Below, piece by piece: positions 42,565-51,290 of a stretch of 64,000 nucleotides of DNA. Position 1 is the stretch's first letter; each line of letters begins with the position of its first letter. The stretch is taken from positions 81,977 to 145,976 of the forward strand of contig NZ_BOMV01000078.1 of the NCBI RefSeq assembly GCF_016862375.1, given 5' to 3'. The translations under genes and the position numbers were made by a program. Source of the stretch: Paractinoplanes rishiriensis (GTDB lineage Bacteria > Actinomycetota > Actinomycetes > Mycobacteriales > Micromonosporaceae). The notes under the pieces were generated by a model. It did not search any database. It saw only the letters and a program-made list of their open reading frames with translations, and was not told the origin of the DNA.

Positions 42565-43229
42565 GTGAGATCCGCGTCCTGATCGCTGAGGACGAGGTGC
42601 TGGTACGGGACAGCTTCCGCCTGCTCGTCGACAACACGCCCGGCATGGTCACCGTGGGCGAGGCGGGCAACGGCGCCGTTGCGGTGGAGCGGGCTCGCGA
42701 AACCATGCCCGACGTGGTTCTGATGGATGTGCGCATGCCCGGCACGGACGGCATCGAGGCGACCCGGCAGATCTGCAACACCGAACAGACCGCCGGTGTC
42801 CATGTGCTCATCTTGACCACGTTCGACCTGGACGAGTACGTCTACGCCGCGCTGCGGGCCGGCGCCAGCGGCTACCTGCTCAAGGACTCGACCGCGCCCG
42901 AGCTGCTGGCCGCCATCCGGGTGGTGGCCTCCGGCGAGGCGCTGCTCGCGCCGTCGGCGACCCGCCGGCTGATCGCCGAGTTCGTCCGTCGCCCCGCCCG
43001 CTCACCGGTCCCCCGCAACCTCGACGGCGTCACCACCCGCGAACGCGACGTCCTCGCCCTGGTCGGCCAGGGCCTGTCGAACACCGAAATAGCCGACATC
43101 CTCCATTTGACGGTCGGCACCGTGAAGTCCCACATCACCCACCTCCTGTCCAAACTCAACGCCCGCGACCGCGCCCAACTGGTGATCGCCGCCTACGGCA
43201 CCGGCCTGGTCGGCACCCCAACCCCCTGA
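42561..43229 (+). CDS. NarL/LuxR-family response regulator
   Basis: 222 residues. Receiver domain (1-120): acidic pocket IAEDE, phospho-acceptor Asp in VVLMDVRMPG, Thr in LILTTFD, and Lys in YLLKDST. LuxR-type HTH (about 150-215): VTTRERDVLALVGQGLSNTEI and LTVGTVKSHITHLLSKL. Partner of the kinase whose stop it overlaps by 4 nt. Candidate targets are its own promoter and the divergent membrane protein. Confidence 0.95.
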   Translation: MSEIRVLIAEDEVLVRDSFRLLVDNTPGMVTVGEAGNGAVAVERARETMPDVVLMDVRMPGTDGIEATRQICNTEQTAGVHVLILTTFDLDEYVYAALRAGASGYLLKDSTAPELLAAIRVVASGEALLAPSATRRLIAEFVRRPARSPVPRNLDGVTTRERDVLALVGQGLSNTEIADILHLTVGTVKSHITHLLSKLNARDRAQLVIAAYGTGLVGTPTP

Positions 43230-43405
43230 CCGCCCGCCGACGCCCAGTGGCCGGCCACGCTGGGCGCCAGCGGTTGGCGCGGTCAGCGCAGGCGGCTGCG
43301 TGCGGCGCAGCCGGCACGGGCGGCGCTGGACGCGCGGCACGCGGTCGCCTAACGGCAGCGACACCACGCTGGCGGGATTGCTGCGGACCGTGAGTGGCAC
43401 CGGCT

Positions 43406-43447
43406 GGCCCGCCCCGGAGGCGCCACAGTGGGCTCCCGGGACGGGCC
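43406..43447. terminator. Hairpin between response-regulator and RTX genes
   Basis: 12-bp stem with one mismatch (43406-43417 with 43436-43447; GGCCCGCCCCGG type), 18-nt loop, downstream of the RTX gene on the minus strand and of the response regulator on the plus strand. The 43230-43405 stretch holds nothing else recognisable. Confidence 0.55.
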
Positions 43448-43479
43448 AGCGAATGGAAGGAGAGGCGAATGGAAGGAGA

Positions 43480-44154
43480 TCAGCAGGCGATGATGATTTC
43501 GGTGGACGCGGCACACGTGTTGGCGCCTAGTGGGTCGTCGGCTGTGTCGACTCCGGCCTGGCCGATCAGGTCGTCGGGGCCGGGGCCGCCGTCGAGGAAG
43601 TCGTTGTTCGGGCCGCCCTGGAGCAGGTCTACGCCCGGGCCTCCGTTTTGGTTGTCGTTGCCGTAGTTGCCGTTGACGGTGTCGTTGCCGTCGGCGCCGG
43701 TCAGGGCGTCGTTGTCGTTGCCGCCGTTGACGGTGTCGTTGCCCTGGCTTCCGGTGATGGTGTCGGGGCCGTCGTCGCCGGACAGGACGTCGTCGCAGCC
43801 GTTGCCGTCGATCAGGTCGGCGCCGTCGGAGCCGTTGACGATGTCCTCGCCGGGCACCTGGCCGGCAATGTTGTCGCCCCAGATGGTGTCGCCGCCGCCG
43901 TTGCCGATGATCAGGTCGTTGCCGCCGCCACCCACGATGGTGTCGGCGAACGGGGAACCGATCAGAGTGTCGTCGAACGGGGTGCCGACGATCGGGGGCG
44001 GCGGGTTCACGGCGCCGCTCAGGTTGACGGTGATGCCTGGGCCCTGCGGCTCGCACGGGCCGGCCGCGAACGCCGGTGAGGCGGACGCGGCTACCAGGGC
44101 CGAGGTCATACCGATCAGGACGGCGGCCGCGCCGGCGGCCTTGGTTCGGAACAT
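43480..44154 (-). CDS. Secreted RTX-like calcium-binding repeat protein
   Basis: 224 residues: Sec signal peptide (1-31, ASPAFAA), a short Pro-rich segment, then about ten degenerate RTX nonapeptide repeats (GGGGNDLIIGNGGGDTI, GNDTVNGG, GADGNDTVNG, GGPGPDDLIG) that would fold into a Ca-filled parallel beta-roll. There is no catalytic domain, and no type I secretion signal is expected in a Gram-positive. Two Cys at the ends (AAGPCEP and NTCAAS ... IIAC) may close the roll. The gene is divergent from the CHAT gene, 93 nt apart. Role unknown; a surface or matrix protein is plausible. Confidence 0.88.
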   Translation of the reverse strand: MFRTKAAGAAAVLIGMTSALVAASASPAFAAGPCEPQGPGITVNLSGAVNPPPPIVGTPFDDTLIGSPFADTIVGGGGNDLIIGNGGGDTIWGDNIAGQVPGEDIVNGSDGADLIDGNGCDDVLSGDDGPDTITGSQGNDTVNGGNDNDALTGADGNDTVNGNYGNDNQNGGPGVDLLQGGPNNDFLDGGPGPDDLIGQAGVDTADDPLGANTCAASTEIIIAC

Positions 44155-44247
44155 GCATTTCTCCCTTGTCTGGGCGGGAGACCAGGGGCCACGAGTCGGG
44201 TTCGTGACTGTCTCCTTGTTGGCAGGCGCCCCGTTGGCGCCAAACAG

Positions 44248-46881
44248 ATGACCCAGTACGCGGCCGCGGGATACGACAATTCCGCGATGGACCCCATCGA
44301 GCGCCTCCGGGCGGAGCTCAACCGCGACCCGAGCGCAGTGGCCGACGCCGCCGGCGCGCTCGTGGACGCGGCCCGGCAAGCCGGCGACGCGACGGCGCTC
44401 GGCCGGGTGCTGGCGGTTCGCGGCCGGGCCCGCCGCTACCTGGGCCAGATCGACCTGGCCGTCACCGACCTGACCCGTGCCATCGCCGCCGCACAGGACG
44501 GCGGCGACGACGATGTCACCGCCGACGCGCACATCGGACTGGCTCTCGCGCTGGTTTTCGCCGGCCGTCCGGCCGACGCCTTCGGCCATCTGGATCAGGC
44601 ACATCGGATCGGTTCGGCCACCTTGCGGGCGTACGCGGCGCTGCAGCGGTGCGTCATCCACCAGCGCGTCGGCGACCACAAAGCCGCTCTCGCCGGATTC
44701 GAGGCCGTGCTACCCGCGTTGCGAGCCCTCGACCTGCGCACCGACATCGCCAAGGTGCTGGTCAACCGCGGCGTCCTGCTGATCAACCTGGGCGACTGCG
44801 ACGGCGCGGTCAGCGACTACACCGAGGCGGCCGCTCTGTTCGAGGCCGAGGAGCAACCCTTCGGCGTCGCCGAAACCGAGCACGGCCTCGGGTGGGCGCA
44901 CGCCCGGCGCGGCGATCTGCCCCGCGCGCTGTCGCACCTGGACCGCGCGGCCGAACTCTTCCACAAACTGGGACACGCCGCGCTGGAGGTCGACGTGGAC
45001 CGGATCGAGGTGCTGCTCGCCGCCGGCCTGGGCGGCCCCGCCACCGACCTGGCTGTCGCCACCGCCGAACGCCTCACCGCCGCCGGCAACCAGGGCCACG
45101 CCGCCGAAACCTGGCTGCTGTGCGCCCGCGCCGCCCAACTCGACGGTGACCACACCGCCGCCACCCGATACGCCGAGCGGGCCCGCGCCTCGTTTGCCAA
45201 ACAGGGTTCGGTCGGCTGGGAACGCACCGCCCGCCTGGAGGTCCTCCGCGCCGCCGCCGGAACGATCAACGCAGGTGCGGGTGCGCGAAGGGCAGCGGGA
45301 GGAGGCACAGGCGCCGGAGCGGTGCACGAGCTGCGGGCTCTCGGGGCCGAACTCGACGCGGGAGGCAACGCCCGCGGAGCCGCCACCGCCTACGGCCTCG
45401 CCGCGGTCGCTGCCTGCGAAGCCGGGGACCGGGAGCTCGCCGCCGCTCTGTCGGCGGAGTGTGCGAAGCGATCCGGGCGGCTAGGGATTCTTGAGGTTCG
45501 GATGCTGGCCTCTTACGCCGGAGCCCGGTGTGCGCTGCTCGTCGGTGACCGGAACGCGGCGGCTCGGCGCATCCGGGCCGGTCTCGCTCATCTGCATCGG
45601 CACCGGGCTACTCTGGCCGCCACCGACGCGCGCGCCTCGGTTGCCGTGCACGCGGCTCATCTGACTTCGCTCGGCCTTCGCCTCGCCATGCAGCACCGGT
45701 CGCCGGCCGCCCTGCTGCGGCGGATGGAGCAGGCCCGGGCCGGCGCCACGCTCTGGCTGCCGAGTCGTCCGCCCGAGCAGCCCGAACTGGCCGCCGACCT
45801 GGCCGCCTTGCGAGCCGTGGTGTCCCGGCTCCGGGAGCGCGAGTCGGCCGGCGCGGACACCGCCGACCTGTTGCGGCGCCAACGTGAGCTGGAACACGCC
45901 GTCCACCGCCGCCAGCTGCGGGCGACAGCCGCACGCGACAAACCGCAAGGCGAAGAACCCGGCGTCGCCGACCTGCGCTGCCAACTGCGCGGCCGGACCC
46001 TGATCTCCATCGCCGAGATCGACGGGCAACTGGTCGGCGTCCGGATCGACGACCGCCGGCCGCACGTTGCCACCCTCGGGCCGGCCAGCATCGTCTACAG
46101 CGCAGCCGCCGCCATCACCTCGGCCCTCCGCTGCCACGACAGCCGGCGTGATCTGCTGCGCCGGGCCACCCTGATGATCGACCGGGCGGTGTCTCCGCTG
46201 CTGACCGGGGACGGGCCGCTGGTCCTGGTCGTCCCGGCCGCGCTGCACGCCGTACCGTGGCATCTTTTGCCCTGCCTGGAGCGGAAACCGGTGGCTCTGG
46301 CCCCCTCGGTCACCTGGTGGTACCACGCCGAAAAGGCGGCTGACGACGACGGTGGCGTGATCGCGGTCAGCGGGCCGCATCTGGCCGAGGCCGACCGGGA
46401 GGCCGCCGCCGTGGCCGGTCACTATCCACAGGCAACGCTGCTGACCGGCGCCTCCGCCACCACCTCCGCCGTCCTCGCCGCGATCTCCACCGCCCGGGTC
46501 GCGCATCTCGCCTGCCACGGCGTGGTCCGGCACGACAATCCCCTGTGGTCGGCGCTGGAGCTCAGCGACGGGCCGCTTTACGCGTACGACCTGGAAAGAT
46601 TGCCCCGCACCCCACCGCTCGTGGTCCTCTCGGGCTGTCACACCGGAGTCGGCGTGCGCGCCGGCGATGCCCTCCTGGGGCTGGCCACCGCCCTCTTGGT
46701 GCACGGCACCCGGCGCCTCGTCGCGGCGGTCTGCGCCCTGCCCGATACCCCTCGCACCGCCGCTATGATGGCCGCCCTGCACGCCCGGGTCGCGGCCGGC
46801 GCGTCCCCGGCATCCGCGCTCGCCGAGCTGGCGGCCGAGGACGACGCGGCCGCTTATCTGTCCTGCTTCGGAACGACGTAA
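44248..46881 (+). CDS. TPR-CHAT caspase-like protease
   Basis: 877 residues, cytoplasmic. The N-terminal two thirds are TPR-like helical repeats (about 15-480; LVNRGVLLINLGDCDGAVSDY). The C-terminal CHAT domain (about 580-877) has the caspase-type dyad: His in VAHLACHGVV and Cys in VVLSGCHTGVG, with AALHAVPWHLLP and LGLATALLVHGTRRLVAAVC. CHAT proteases act as regulated executioners in conflict and signalling systems. The start may be the ATG at 44287. It is followed after 15 nt by an ECF sigma gene, then a small protein and a secreted subtilase, all on one strand, suggesting a proteolysis-to-transcription relay. Confidence 0.9.
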   Translation: MTQYAAAGYDNSAMDPIERLRAELNRDPSAVADAAGALVDAARQAGDATALGRVLAVRGRARRYLGQIDLAVTDLTRAIAAAQDGGDDDVTADAHIGLALALVFAGRPADAFGHLDQAHRIGSATLRAYAALQRCVIHQRVGDHKAALAGFEAVLPALRALDLRTDIAKVLVNRGVLLINLGDCDGAVSDYTEAAALFEAEEQPFGVAETEHGLGWAHARRGDLPRALSHLDRAAELFHKLGHAALEVDVDRIEVLLAAGLGGPATDLAVATAERLTAAGNQGHAAETWLLCARAAQLDGDHTAATRYAERARASFAKQGSVGWERTARLEVLRAAAGTINAGAGARRAAGGGTGAGAVHELRALGAELDAGGNARGAATAYGLAAVAACEAGDRELAAALSAECAKRSGRLGILEVRMLASYAGARCALLVGDRNAAARRIRAGLAHLHRHRATLAATDARASVAVHAAHLTSLGLRLAMQHRSPAALLRRMEQARAGATLWLPSRPPEQPELAADLAALRAVVSRLRERESAGADTADLLRRQRELEHAVHRRQLRATAARDKPQGEEPGVADLRCQLRGRTLISIAEIDGQLVGVRIDDRRPHVATLGPASIVYSAAAAITSALRCHDSRRDLLRRATLMIDRAVSPLLTGDGPLVLVVPAALHAVPWHLLPCLERKPVALAPSVTWWYHAEKAADDDGGVIAVSGPHLAEADREAAAVAGHYPQATLLTGASATTSAVLAAISTARVAHLACHGVVRHDNPLWSALELSDGPLYAYDLERLPRTPPLVVLSGCHTGVGVRAGDALLGLATALLVHGTRRLVAAVCALPDTPRTAAMMAALHARVAAGASPASALAELAAEDDAAAYLSCFGTT

Positions 46882-46896
46882 GGGAGCCACGCGTCT

Positions 46897-47466
46897 GTGG
46901 AGATCAACGCGGCCGAGGACCGCACCGACGCCGATCTGCTGGCCAGCGTGGCGGCCGGGGGCGAGCCGGCCCGTACGGCGTGGTCCACGCTGGTCGGCAG
47001 GTATTCGGCTCGGCTGTACGCGGTGGCCCGGTCGTTCGCGCTGGACCCGTCCACCGCCGAGGATCTTGTGCAGACCGCCTGGCTGCGGCTGCTGGAACGG
47101 GTCGACCGGATCCGCGATCCGGACGCGGTCGGCGGGTGGCTGGCGACCGTGGTGCGCAACGAGGCCCGCAACCGGATCACCCGGCGCCGGGAGATACCGG
47201 CCGAACTCTCCCTGGACTCGCCGGCCGACGACGCGGGGGTGGACAGCCGGCTGCTGCGCGACGAGCGGGCCGATGCGATCCGGTACGCGTTCGCGCACCT
47301 GGGCGCCGAGTGCCAGCAGCTGCTCCGGCTGCTGATCGCCGAGCCGGCGCTGAGCTACGACGAGATCGCCGCGGCGCTGGGTCGGCCACGCGGCGCGCTC
47401 GGACCGACCCGCCGGCGCTGCCTGGAACGGCTGCGCACCCACCTACCGCCGGGGTTCGAGCGATGA
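46897..47466 (+). CDS. ECF sigma factor of the CHAT cluster
   Basis: 189 residues, GTG start after GGGAG. Region 2: WSTLVGRYSARLYAVARSFAL, AEDLVQTAWLRLLERVDRI, GGWLATVVRNEARNRITRRR. Region 4: LGAECQQLLRLLIAEPALSYDEIAAALGRPRGALGPTRRRCLERLR, whose recognition helix (RGALGPTRRR) is the usual form in this group. It lies 15 nt after the CHAT gene. No zinc-finger anti-sigma gene is present; the next small protein is the only candidate partner. Confidence 0.92.
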   Translation: MEINAAEDRTDADLLASVAAGGEPARTAWSTLVGRYSARLYAVARSFALDPSTAEDLVQTAWLRLLERVDRIRDPDAVGGWLATVVRNEARNRITRRREIPAELSLDSPADDAGVDSRLLRDERADAIRYAFAHLGAECQQLLRLLIAEPALSYDEIAAALGRPRGALGPTRRRCLERLRTHLPPGFER

Positions 47467-47542
47467 GCCGGGTCCTGGACGTATCCATCGAGCCACTGGC
47501 GGGTCCTGTTATCCGACAGCCACATCCACAGGGAGCGCGGCG

Positions 47543-47992
47543 ATGACCGACAACTTCGAGGACGCCCGGCTGCTCGACGAGCTGCGGCGGGCACTCGGAC
47601 CGGACCGGCCACCGGCCGGGATGGCCGGGCGCGCCGAGGAGCTGCTCGCGTTCGCCGGCTTCGACCGGGAACTGGCCGAGCTGCTGGCGGACGACGCGAC
47701 CGCGCCCACGGGGGTACGTGGCCCCGCCACCGTCGCCGAACCGCTGGTGTTCCGGTCCCGCGACGGCGCGCTCACCATCGAGCTGACCGTGACCGGCGAC
47801 CGGATCGACGGTCAGGTGATCGGCGACGGCGCCACCGAGGTCGTGCTCGAGCAGCGGTCCGGGCCGCAGCCGGCCGCGCCGGTCGACGAACTCGGCCGGT
47901 TCGGCTTCGACACGCCCGGTGCCGGGCCGGCGCGGTTGCGGGTGCTGGGTGGCTGGACCAGGCCGGTGACCACCGACTGGTTTCTTCTCTGA
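47543..47992 (+). CDS. Conserved small protein of CHAT/ECF cluster, possible sigma partner
   Basis: 149 residues, soluble, no signal peptide or TM span, AGGGAGCG ribosome site. The N-terminal helix (ARLLDELRRALGP, ELLAFAGFDRELAELLAD) resembles the short helical N-termini of proteins encoded after ECF sigmas. The C-terminal half looks like a small beta-sandwich (LTIELTVTGDRIDGQVIGDG, ARLRVLGGWTRPVTTDWFLL). Similar proteins accompany sigma factors in other actinobacteria, from memory. An anti-sigma or adaptor role is inferred from position only. Confidence 0.75.
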   Translation: MTDNFEDARLLDELRRALGPDRPPAGMAGRAEELLAFAGFDRELAELLADDATAPTGVRGPATVAEPLVFRSRDGALTIELTVTGDRIDGQVIGDGATEVVLEQRSGPQPAAPVDELGRFGFDTPGAGPARLRVLGGWTRPVTTDWFLL

Positions 47993-48010
47993 CCCCAAGG
48001 GGGCGTACGC

Positions 48011-49492
48011 ATGTTCCACCGCCTCGCCGCAGCCGTCGCGTTAGCCGTTGCCGTGGTGGCCGGCGCCGCGCCGGTTGACGACATCGAGCTCAACACCGCC
48101 CGGCTGCTGGCCGCCCAACTCGACCAGCGGGCCCAGGTCGACGACAGTTCCGTGACCGACTGCAAAGTGCCGGAGACGGCCACCCGCTCGATGGTCGCCG
48201 CCACCTCCGGGGTCGGGGCGCTCGCCTACCGGACCGACCGGATCGCCCTGCGCGGCTGGCTGGGCACCGACGGCACCGAGGCCGCCGACAAGGTGGCCGA
48301 CGTGCTCGGTCCCGACCACGTGGTCGCCGGGTCCGAGGCGGTGGTCTTCAGCGACGCGGTCAAACCGGTCTACTACGTCGGGCTGGAGCGACGCGACGGC
48401 TCCGACAGCACCGATCCGCCGCCGATCGTGGAGCTGTCCCGCCGGATCCGGCACCTCAGCGGTGGCACCATCACCGCCTCTCCGGTCTATCTGCTCTCGC
48501 CGGCCAGCGGCCCGACCGAGGGCTGGCCGAACGGTCCGCCGGTGCCGACCTCCGAGGTGCCCAAGGTCCGCGCGTCCGGCCTCGGCGCCGGGGTCACCGC
48601 GGCGGTGTACGACACCGGGGTGCCGTCGGACGACGACGCCAACCTGCCGCCCAACCTGAGCCGGCTGACCGGCCAGGACGTGGAGGAGATCGACGTGGAG
48701 GCGCCGTTGGACGTTGCCGACGAGCGCTGGACCGGGCACAGCGTGGCCATCGCCGACGTCTTCAACACCCTGGCGCCCGGGTTGAAGGTCGAGGCCGTGA
48801 AGGTCACCGAGCCGACCGGCGTGTTCACCGACGAGTCGGCGGCCAAACGGATGGCCCGTACGCTGCGCGCCGCCCACCAGGCCAAGGTGTGGCCCGAACT
48901 GATCGTGAACGCGTTCGGCTCGCCGGCCTGCGTGATCGATCCGGCCGACCCGGCCAAGGGCGACATGGTGCCGCTCGGCCTCGAGATGGTGGCGGACGCC
49001 GTCGACCTGCACGACCAGGCGCTGATCCTGGCCTCCGCCGGCAACCGGACCAGCGACGACCACTACTACCCGGCCGCGTTCACGCACCCCGCCGTGATCT
49101 CGATCGGCGCCCTGAACCTGGCCGGCCAGTGGACGTCCACCACCCGCTCCGGCGTCGTCGCCGACTTCTCCAACTACGGCGATTGGGTCGACGCCTGGGT
49201 GCCGGGCGTCAAGTTGTCCACCCGGCACGTCCGCGGCGTGGCCTTCGAACCGGGCGGCAAGATCGTCGACGGTCAGGCCCTGGTGGACGGCACCTCGTTC
49301 GGCCCGTCCTACCTGGGCTCGCTGATCGCCGAGCAGATGCAGGCCCAGGGTCAGAGCCCGCTGGCGGCCTGGCAGTCGGTCGCCGCCAGCGGTGTCCGAT
49401 GCGAGAAGTCGGGCGGCGGCGTGGCGCTCGCGCTGACCGACCTGGCAGCCACGGCCACCACGAAGGGAGCCACGGGTACACCCAGCTGCTGA
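48011..49492 (+). CDS. Secreted atypical S8 subtilase of CHAT cluster
   Basis: 493 residues; signal peptide (1-20). An N-terminal domain (about 25-190) has no recognised fold, then a subtilase core. The triad is AAVYDTGVP (Asp), TGHSVAIADVF (His, with GHS in place of GHGT) and DGTSFGPSYLGS (Ser, with FGP in place of MAAP); the oxyanion Asn is in LASAGN. All catalytic residues are kept but the flanking motifs are divergent, so the enzyme is probably active with unusual specificity. It is the last gene of the CHAT/ECF run, 18 nt after the small protein. It converges with the monooxygenase gene. Confidence 0.88.
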   Translation: MFHRLAAAVALAVAVVAGAAPVDDIELNTARLLAAQLDQRAQVDDSSVTDCKVPETATRSMVAATSGVGALAYRTDRIALRGWLGTDGTEAADKVADVLGPDHVVAGSEAVVFSDAVKPVYYVGLERRDGSDSTDPPPIVELSRRIRHLSGGTITASPVYLLSPASGPTEGWPNGPPVPTSEVPKVRASGLGAGVTAAVYDTGVPSDDDANLPPNLSRLTGQDVEEIDVEAPLDVADERWTGHSVAIADVFNTLAPGLKVEAVKVTEPTGVFTDESAAKRMARTLRAAHQAKVWPELIVNAFGSPACVIDPADPAKGDMVPLGLEMVADAVDLHDQALILASAGNRTSDDHYYPAAFTHPAVISIGALNLAGQWTSTTRSGVVADFSNYGDWVDAWVPGVKLSTRHVRGVAFEPGGKIVDGQALVDGTSFGPSYLGSLIAEQMQAQGQSPLAAWQSVAASGVRCEKSGGGVALALTDLAATATTKGATGTPSC

Positions 49493-49497
49493 TGGGT

Positions 49498-50676
49498 TCA
49501 GGCGCCGGCCGCGTGCAGGTTGGTGATCACCGCGGTGGACTTGCCGACCAGGGCGGTGGCGATCCGGCGGTCGGCGCCCGGCAACCAGGACAGGGCGAGC
49601 GCCGCCCGGCGTAACCGCAACTGGCTCGTCGAGGCGGGCAGGAACCAGCGTGCGCCGGACCGGGCGACCCGCTGCTTCTCGGTCACCACCGGCCGCAGGT
49701 CCCGCTCGTACCGGGCCAGCGCGGCCGGGATGTCCGGCTCGCGCACCAGATGCTCGGCCAGCACGTCCGCGCCCGCCACGCCGAGCGAGGCGCCCTGGCC
49801 GGCCAGCAGCGAGACCGCGTACGCGGCATCGCCCAGCAGCACCACCCGGTCGCGGGACCAGGACGGCATCTCGATCTGTGCCACCTCGTCGTAGAAGACC
49901 CGGGCCGGCGGCGGCAGCTGGGCCAGGGCGCGCGGCACCAGCCAGCCGAGCGAACCGTAAACGCTGCGCAGCGCGGCCACCGGGTCGGCGGGCAGCGCCG
50001 GGTCGGGGGCGCGGTGCACGGTGAAGACCGCCACCCGGCCGTCGCGCAGCGGGTAGAAGCCCATCTGGCGGTCGACCGTGTCGGTCAGGCAGATCTGGCC
50101 GTCGACCTGGCCGTGCGCCTCGGGGTCGGCGAACGACCACGCCGCGGTGTGGAAACCCAGGTAACGCCGGAACCCGGGGCCGAACACGGCGTGCCGCACC
50201 CAGGAGTGGATGCCGTCGGCGCCGACCAACAGGTCACCCTCGACGGTGCGGCCGTCTTCCAGGGTGACGGTGACGCCGTCCGGCCGGTTGTCGACGGCGG
50301 CCGGCCTGGTCGCGTACGAGATCGGGATCTGCGCCGGAAGCTGCTCGCGCAGCGCCCGCTCCAGGTCGGGCCGCATCACGCTGACCAGGCGCCCGCCGAC
50401 CATCCGGCTGATGTTCGCGTAGCTCATCGAGGCGCGCCGGCGGCCGGTTTCGTCGCGGTAGGTCAGCTCGTCGACGCGGTAGCCGTAGCGCTCGATCCCG
50501 GCGAGCGTGCCGGTGGCCTCGGCCGCGTCGTAGCCGGGGCCGAAGAAGTCGATCATGTAGCCCTGTTCGCGCAGGCCGGCCGCCTGCTCCAGGACGACGA
50601 CGTCGGCACCCAGGCGGCCCAGTCGCTGCGCGAGCGCCAGCCCGGCAATCCCGGCGCCGCAGATGATCACCCTCAT
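49498..50676 (-). CDS. FAD-dependent monooxygenase (PHBH fold)
   Basis: 392 residues. FAD-binding dinucleotide motif GAGIAGLALAQRLG at the N-terminus, the DG motif in LLVGADGIHSWVR (about 155), and the GD motif in VVLLGDAAYAVSLLAGQGAS (about 285). The family hydroxylates aromatic or polyketide-like substrates using NAD(P)H and O2. Its ATG shares one base with the stop of the upstream TetR gene (TGATG), so the pair is one operon under the TetR palindrome. Substrate unknown; antibiotic-modifying TetX-like roles occur in this fold. Confidence 0.9.
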   Translation of the reverse strand: MRVIICGAGIAGLALAQRLGRLGADVVVLEQAAGLREQGYMIDFFGPGYDAAEATGTLAGIERYGYRVDELTYRDETGRRRASMSYANISRMVGGRLVSVMRPDLERALREQLPAQIPISYATRPAAVDNRPDGVTVTLEDGRTVEGDLLVGADGIHSWVRHAVFGPGFRRYLGFHTAAWSFADPEAHGQVDGQICLTDTVDRQMGFYPLRDGRVAVFTVHRAPDPALPADPVAALRSVYGSLGWLVPRALAQLPPPARVFYDEVAQIEMPSWSRDRVVLLGDAAYAVSLLAGQGASLGVAGADVLAEHLVREPDIPAALARYERDLRPVVTEKQRVARSGARWFLPASTSQLRLRRAALALSWLPGADRRIATALVGKSTAVITNLHAAGA

Positions 50677-51209
50677 CAGTCCTCCTTGAAGAGCCTTTCC
50701 AGTACGGACACGTCAAAACCGGGCAGCAGCGCGCGGTGCAGCAGGATGCCGTCGATCGAGGCGGCCAGCACGGCGGCGGTGGCCTCGGGCGACGGCACTC
50801 CCAGCGCGGTCAGCCGATCGGTCAGCGCGGCCCGGAAGTCGGCGACGATCAGGCCCAGGTCGTGCCGCAGCGTCTCGTCCCGGGTGGCGGCCAGGTAGGT
50901 CTCGGTGACCAGCAGCGACATCGGGTCGAGGCCGTCGTGCTGGGCTATGAAGCCGGTCAGCACCGTGATCACCGCGCCCGGCGTGGCGGCCCCGGCCAGC
51001 GCCGGGGTGACCTGTGCGAGCAGGGTCCGGATGGTGCCGACTGCCGCCTCGCGCAGCAGCGCCTGCACCGAGGCGAAGTGGTAGTGCACGACGCCGGGCC
51101 GCACCCCGGCCCGCTCGGCCAGCACGCGGGTGGTCACCGCGGTCCAGCCCCGCTCGACGATCAGATCGATCGCGGCGCTGAGCAGTCGCCCGGCGGTCTT
51201 CTCCGGCAT
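50676..51209 (-). CDS. TetR-family transcriptional regulator
   Basis: 177 residues; ATG at 51209 after GGAGGG. The N-terminal TetR HTH is LLSAAIDLIVERGWTAVTTRVLAERAGVRPGVVHYHFASVQALL (residues ~8-52). The helical C-terminal ligand domain holds LDPMSLLVTETYLAATRD and AAVLAASIDGILLHRALLPG. It is translationally coupled to the FAD monooxygenase. A palindrome sits just upstream (51222-51243), so it is expected to repress its own operon until an inducer arrives. Confidence 0.92.
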   Translation of the reverse strand: MPEKTAGRLLSAAIDLIVERGWTAVTTRVLAERAGVRPGVVHYHFASVQALLREAAVGTIRTLLAQVTPALAGAATPGAVITVLTGFIAQHDGLDPMSLLVTETYLAATRDETLRHDLGLIVADFRAALTDRLTALGVPSPEATAAVLAASIDGILLHRALLPGFDVSVLERLFKED

Positions 51210-51221
51210 GCGCCCTCCAGG

Positions 51222-51243
51222 GATTTGGACGATCGCCCAAATC
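51222..51243. promoter_or_regulatory. TetR operator candidate (GATTTGG dyad)
   Basis: 22-bp dyad: GATTTGG (51222-51228), centre ACGATCGC with a CGATCG palindrome, CCAAATC (51237-51243); one mismatched pair in total. It lies 12 nt upstream of the TetR ATG, overlapping the leader and adjacent to the ribosome site. Confidence 0.8.
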
Positions 51244-51290
51244 ATAGCGCGTGGGCAAAGCCTCCTAAACTGGTGCGAAGCGTCGGTATC

